Source: Geobacter sp. UBA5735 (GTDB lineage Bacteria > Desulfobacterota > Desulfuromonadia > Geobacterales > Geobacteraceae). Taken from it: a stretch of DNA of 46,141 bases. The position numbers and the translations under genes are program-made. The stretch covers positions 1 to 46,141 of the forward strand of contig DIFZ01000004.1 of the NCBI GenBank assembly GCA_002419385.1, read 5' to 3'. This document shows, one piece after another, positions 44,754 through 46,141 of the stretch. Each line of letters opens with the position of its first letter. Positions within the stretch are counted from its first letter, which is position 1. The notes beneath the pieces are model-generated. The model was not told the DNA's origin and did no database searches. It saw only the letters and a program-made list of their open reading frames with translations.

Positions 44754-45746
44754 TCATCGGAGCTCGACTATTCTTTCCGGTGCCGAAAAAACCTTGATTT
44801 TCTCGGCTGTGGCATAGCAGCACAGCGTGATATTGGCCCTGCGTGCGCTGTCAATACCCGAGCTTATCGGCGCCGACTTGGAGATGATCAGCGGTATCCC
44901 GGCTCTTACTGCCTTCATCACCATTCCCGCGGGCTGTCTGCCGGAAGAGACCAGGAACATCCTGGAGAGATCGTCACCGTTCAGGAACGCCATGCCGACT
45001 ACCTTGTCAATTGCATTATGGCGACCGATATCAATCGCCTTGTACATGAGATTGCCATCCGCATCCACCAGGCTCGCAGTGTGTGCGCCCCCTGTCTTGT
45101 CCTGTGTCGCGTCATAAAGATGTTTCATGCTTTCCAGCAGGATATCTATGCTAAAGGTCTGTTTTAACGGCACTACTATGTCATCATCCCGTTTTTCCCA
45201 GTTTACGCCGATACAGCCGGAAGATCGCAGTTCATACCAGACGTCGAAGTGTTCGAACGACCTGATTGTCAGCAGTACCCAGCCGTCTTTTTCCTCGACA
45301 TCTTCGATATCAGCCCTTTCCTTGACCGCTCCCTCTGTCACCATGTAACCGATGGCAAGTTCTTTGTGGAGTTCCGGGGTGGTAACGATCGAAGACAGTT
45401 TTGTGCCGTTGACGAGCAGTTCGATGGTTTCCTCGACCATGACCGGGTCAGTTGCCGGCTCCCTGCCATTGCGTGTTATCTTTGTTGAAGCGTATTCCCT
45501 GACCGGTTCGCCGGATCTCGCATCCGCGGAAGAGACTTCCAGTGTCACGATGGAATAGCCATCTTTTTGTTCCTGCCCCAGTATCTTGTGGCCCTCCATT
45601 CTGAGGGTCCGGGAGACATTCCTTATGGGTTCTCCGTCATCAAGCATGAACTGGACGATTTCACCGGGGTCGATTGTTTCCAGGGCAAGTTTTGCCTTGA
45701 CGAAGTTTGTCGGACAGCTGACGCCGCGCAAATCGATGCTGTGCAT
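44754..45746 (-). CDS. fdhD: TusA-FdhD fusion, formate dehydrogenase sulfurtransferase
   Basis: 330 residues. Residues 1-75 form a TusA-type sulfur carrier (MHSIDLRGVSCPTNFVKAKL; Cys11 present, but Asn replaces the second Pro of CPxP). Residues about 80-330 are FdhD: SSGCIGV holds Cys178, and KTGGAHTASL, DIGRHNAIDKVVG, SSGRQPAGMVMKA and IPLIISKSAP are family motifs. The second Cys of the common CxxC is replaced. FdhD passes sulfur from a desulfurase to the bis-PGD cofactor; the fused TusA domain and the adjacent desulfurase suggest a complete relay. ATG 45746 has AAGGAG seven bases upstream. Confidence 0.92.
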   Translation of the reverse strand: MHSIDLRGVSCPTNFVKAKLALETIDPGEIVQFMLDDGEPIRNVSRTLRMEGHKILGQEQKDGYSIVTLEVSSADARSGEPVREYASTKITRNGREPATDPVMVEETIELLVNGTKLSSIVTTPELHKELAIGYMVTEGAVKERADIEDVEEKDGWVLLTIRSFEHFDVWYELRSSGCIGVNWEKRDDDIVVPLKQTFSIDILLESMKHLYDATQDKTGGAHTASLVDADGNLMYKAIDIGRHNAIDKVVGMAFLNGDDLSRMFLVSSGRQPAGMVMKAVRAGIPLIISKSAPISSGIDSARRANITLCCYATAEKIKVFSAPERIVELR

Positions 45747-45886
45747 GTCTTCTCCTTGGAAAGGGATAGCTCCGGAAGCGAGCAAAAGTATCTGGCCAGA
45801 ACAAAAAATCCTCGTTTCCGATCTGGAAACTGCTTAGTGTTCAGACAGAGTTTCCAGATGAACACGATGATAACTATTTTTATTCA

Positions 45887-46045
45887 TTATGGCAAAAGCT
45901 TCTTCTTGAAAGAGCGGAAACACTCCGGCATTTCAGCTCCGGCTTTCGGGACTCTCGCATAAAAATCCTGAAAAAACTTGATTCGTGGAGCTGTAATCGT
46001 TGCGGAATCCCGGGGAGACCATTGTTTCTCGGCAAGGTTCTTCAT
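45887..46045 (-). CDS. Small ORF upstream of the TusA-FdhD gene, unknown
   Basis: 52 residues from ATG 46045 (MKNLAEKQWSPRDSATITAP), basic, no membrane segment and no recognised domain. The Shine-Dalgarno is poorly spaced and the frame is open further upstream, so the start is uncertain. It could be a small accessory gene or chance. Confidence 0.3.
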   Translation of the reverse strand: MKNLAEKQWSPRDSATITAPRIKFFQDFYARVPKAGAEMPECFRSFKKKLLP

Positions 46046-46141
46046 CCTACAGTCTGCACTATATGCAATTGGTTGCAAGGCACATAAAATGATATATACA
46101 ATGATGTAACTGAACTATTGATGGTCCCGCAAAAACGATTT

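Overview
The window looks like chromosomal DNA of an anaerobic deltaproteobacterium of the Geobacter/Pelobacter/Desulfuromonas type. This is inferred from gene content: selenocysteine use, several NAD-linked formate dehydrogenases, double-cubane-cluster reductase genes, B12 uptake and archaeal-type phosphoglycerate mutase. No taxonomic marker was compared.

Layout. 1-1380: the 3' part of a 23S rRNA, a 5S rRNA and a terminator, followed by small palindromic repeats. 1.6-12.6 kb: ordinary housekeeping genes, with sppA on the minus strand and mutS, an N-acetylmuramoyl-L-alanine amidase, glnD, xerD, apgM and a LysR regulator on the plus strand. 12.8-34.4 kb: a long minus-strand formate/selenium/molybdenum region. 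In transcription order it holds mobB2; nuoE-like, nuoF-like and a selenocysteine formate dehydrogenase; mobB1 and moeA; an orphan HTH gene; yedF, a CoA-dehydratase-type activator and a double-cubane-cluster protein; two tandem cysteine-type formate dehydrogenases; an Fe-S/VTT membrane fusion; and selD. 34.5-36.3 kb, plus strand: selA and the selenocysteine tRNA gene selC. 36.3-40.0 kb: a gene-poor stretch downstream of selC with relics (IS256 tail, TrbB tail, frameshifted higB beside intact higA, a yhdH/histidine-kinase deletion chimera). 40.0-43.6 kb: two tandem cobalamin riboswitches, btuB and a btuD-like ATPase. 43.5-45.8 kb, minus strand: a TusA-FdhD fusion and a NifS/IscS-type cysteine desulfurase.

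How it fits together. SelD makes selenophosphate, SelA converts Ser-tRNA(Sec) and selC supplies the tRNA; selB is not in the window. Two genes here use the machinery: selD itself (Sec17) and one formate dehydrogenase (Sec353). Both have a hairpin just after the UGA, and a conventional gene finder would truncate both. MoeA and two MobB proteins serve the molybdenum cofactor, and desulfurase plus TusA-FdhD would sulfurate it. The NuoE/NuoF-like pair is the only NAD(H) module for three formate dehydrogenase catalytic chains.

The least-explained signals are non-coding or short: a 16-base promoter motif shared by three selenium/formate units, two 20-codon leader ORFs with identical geometry in front of both cysteine-type dehydrogenases, and twin riboswitch-like terminator elements in front of both formate dehydrogenase units.
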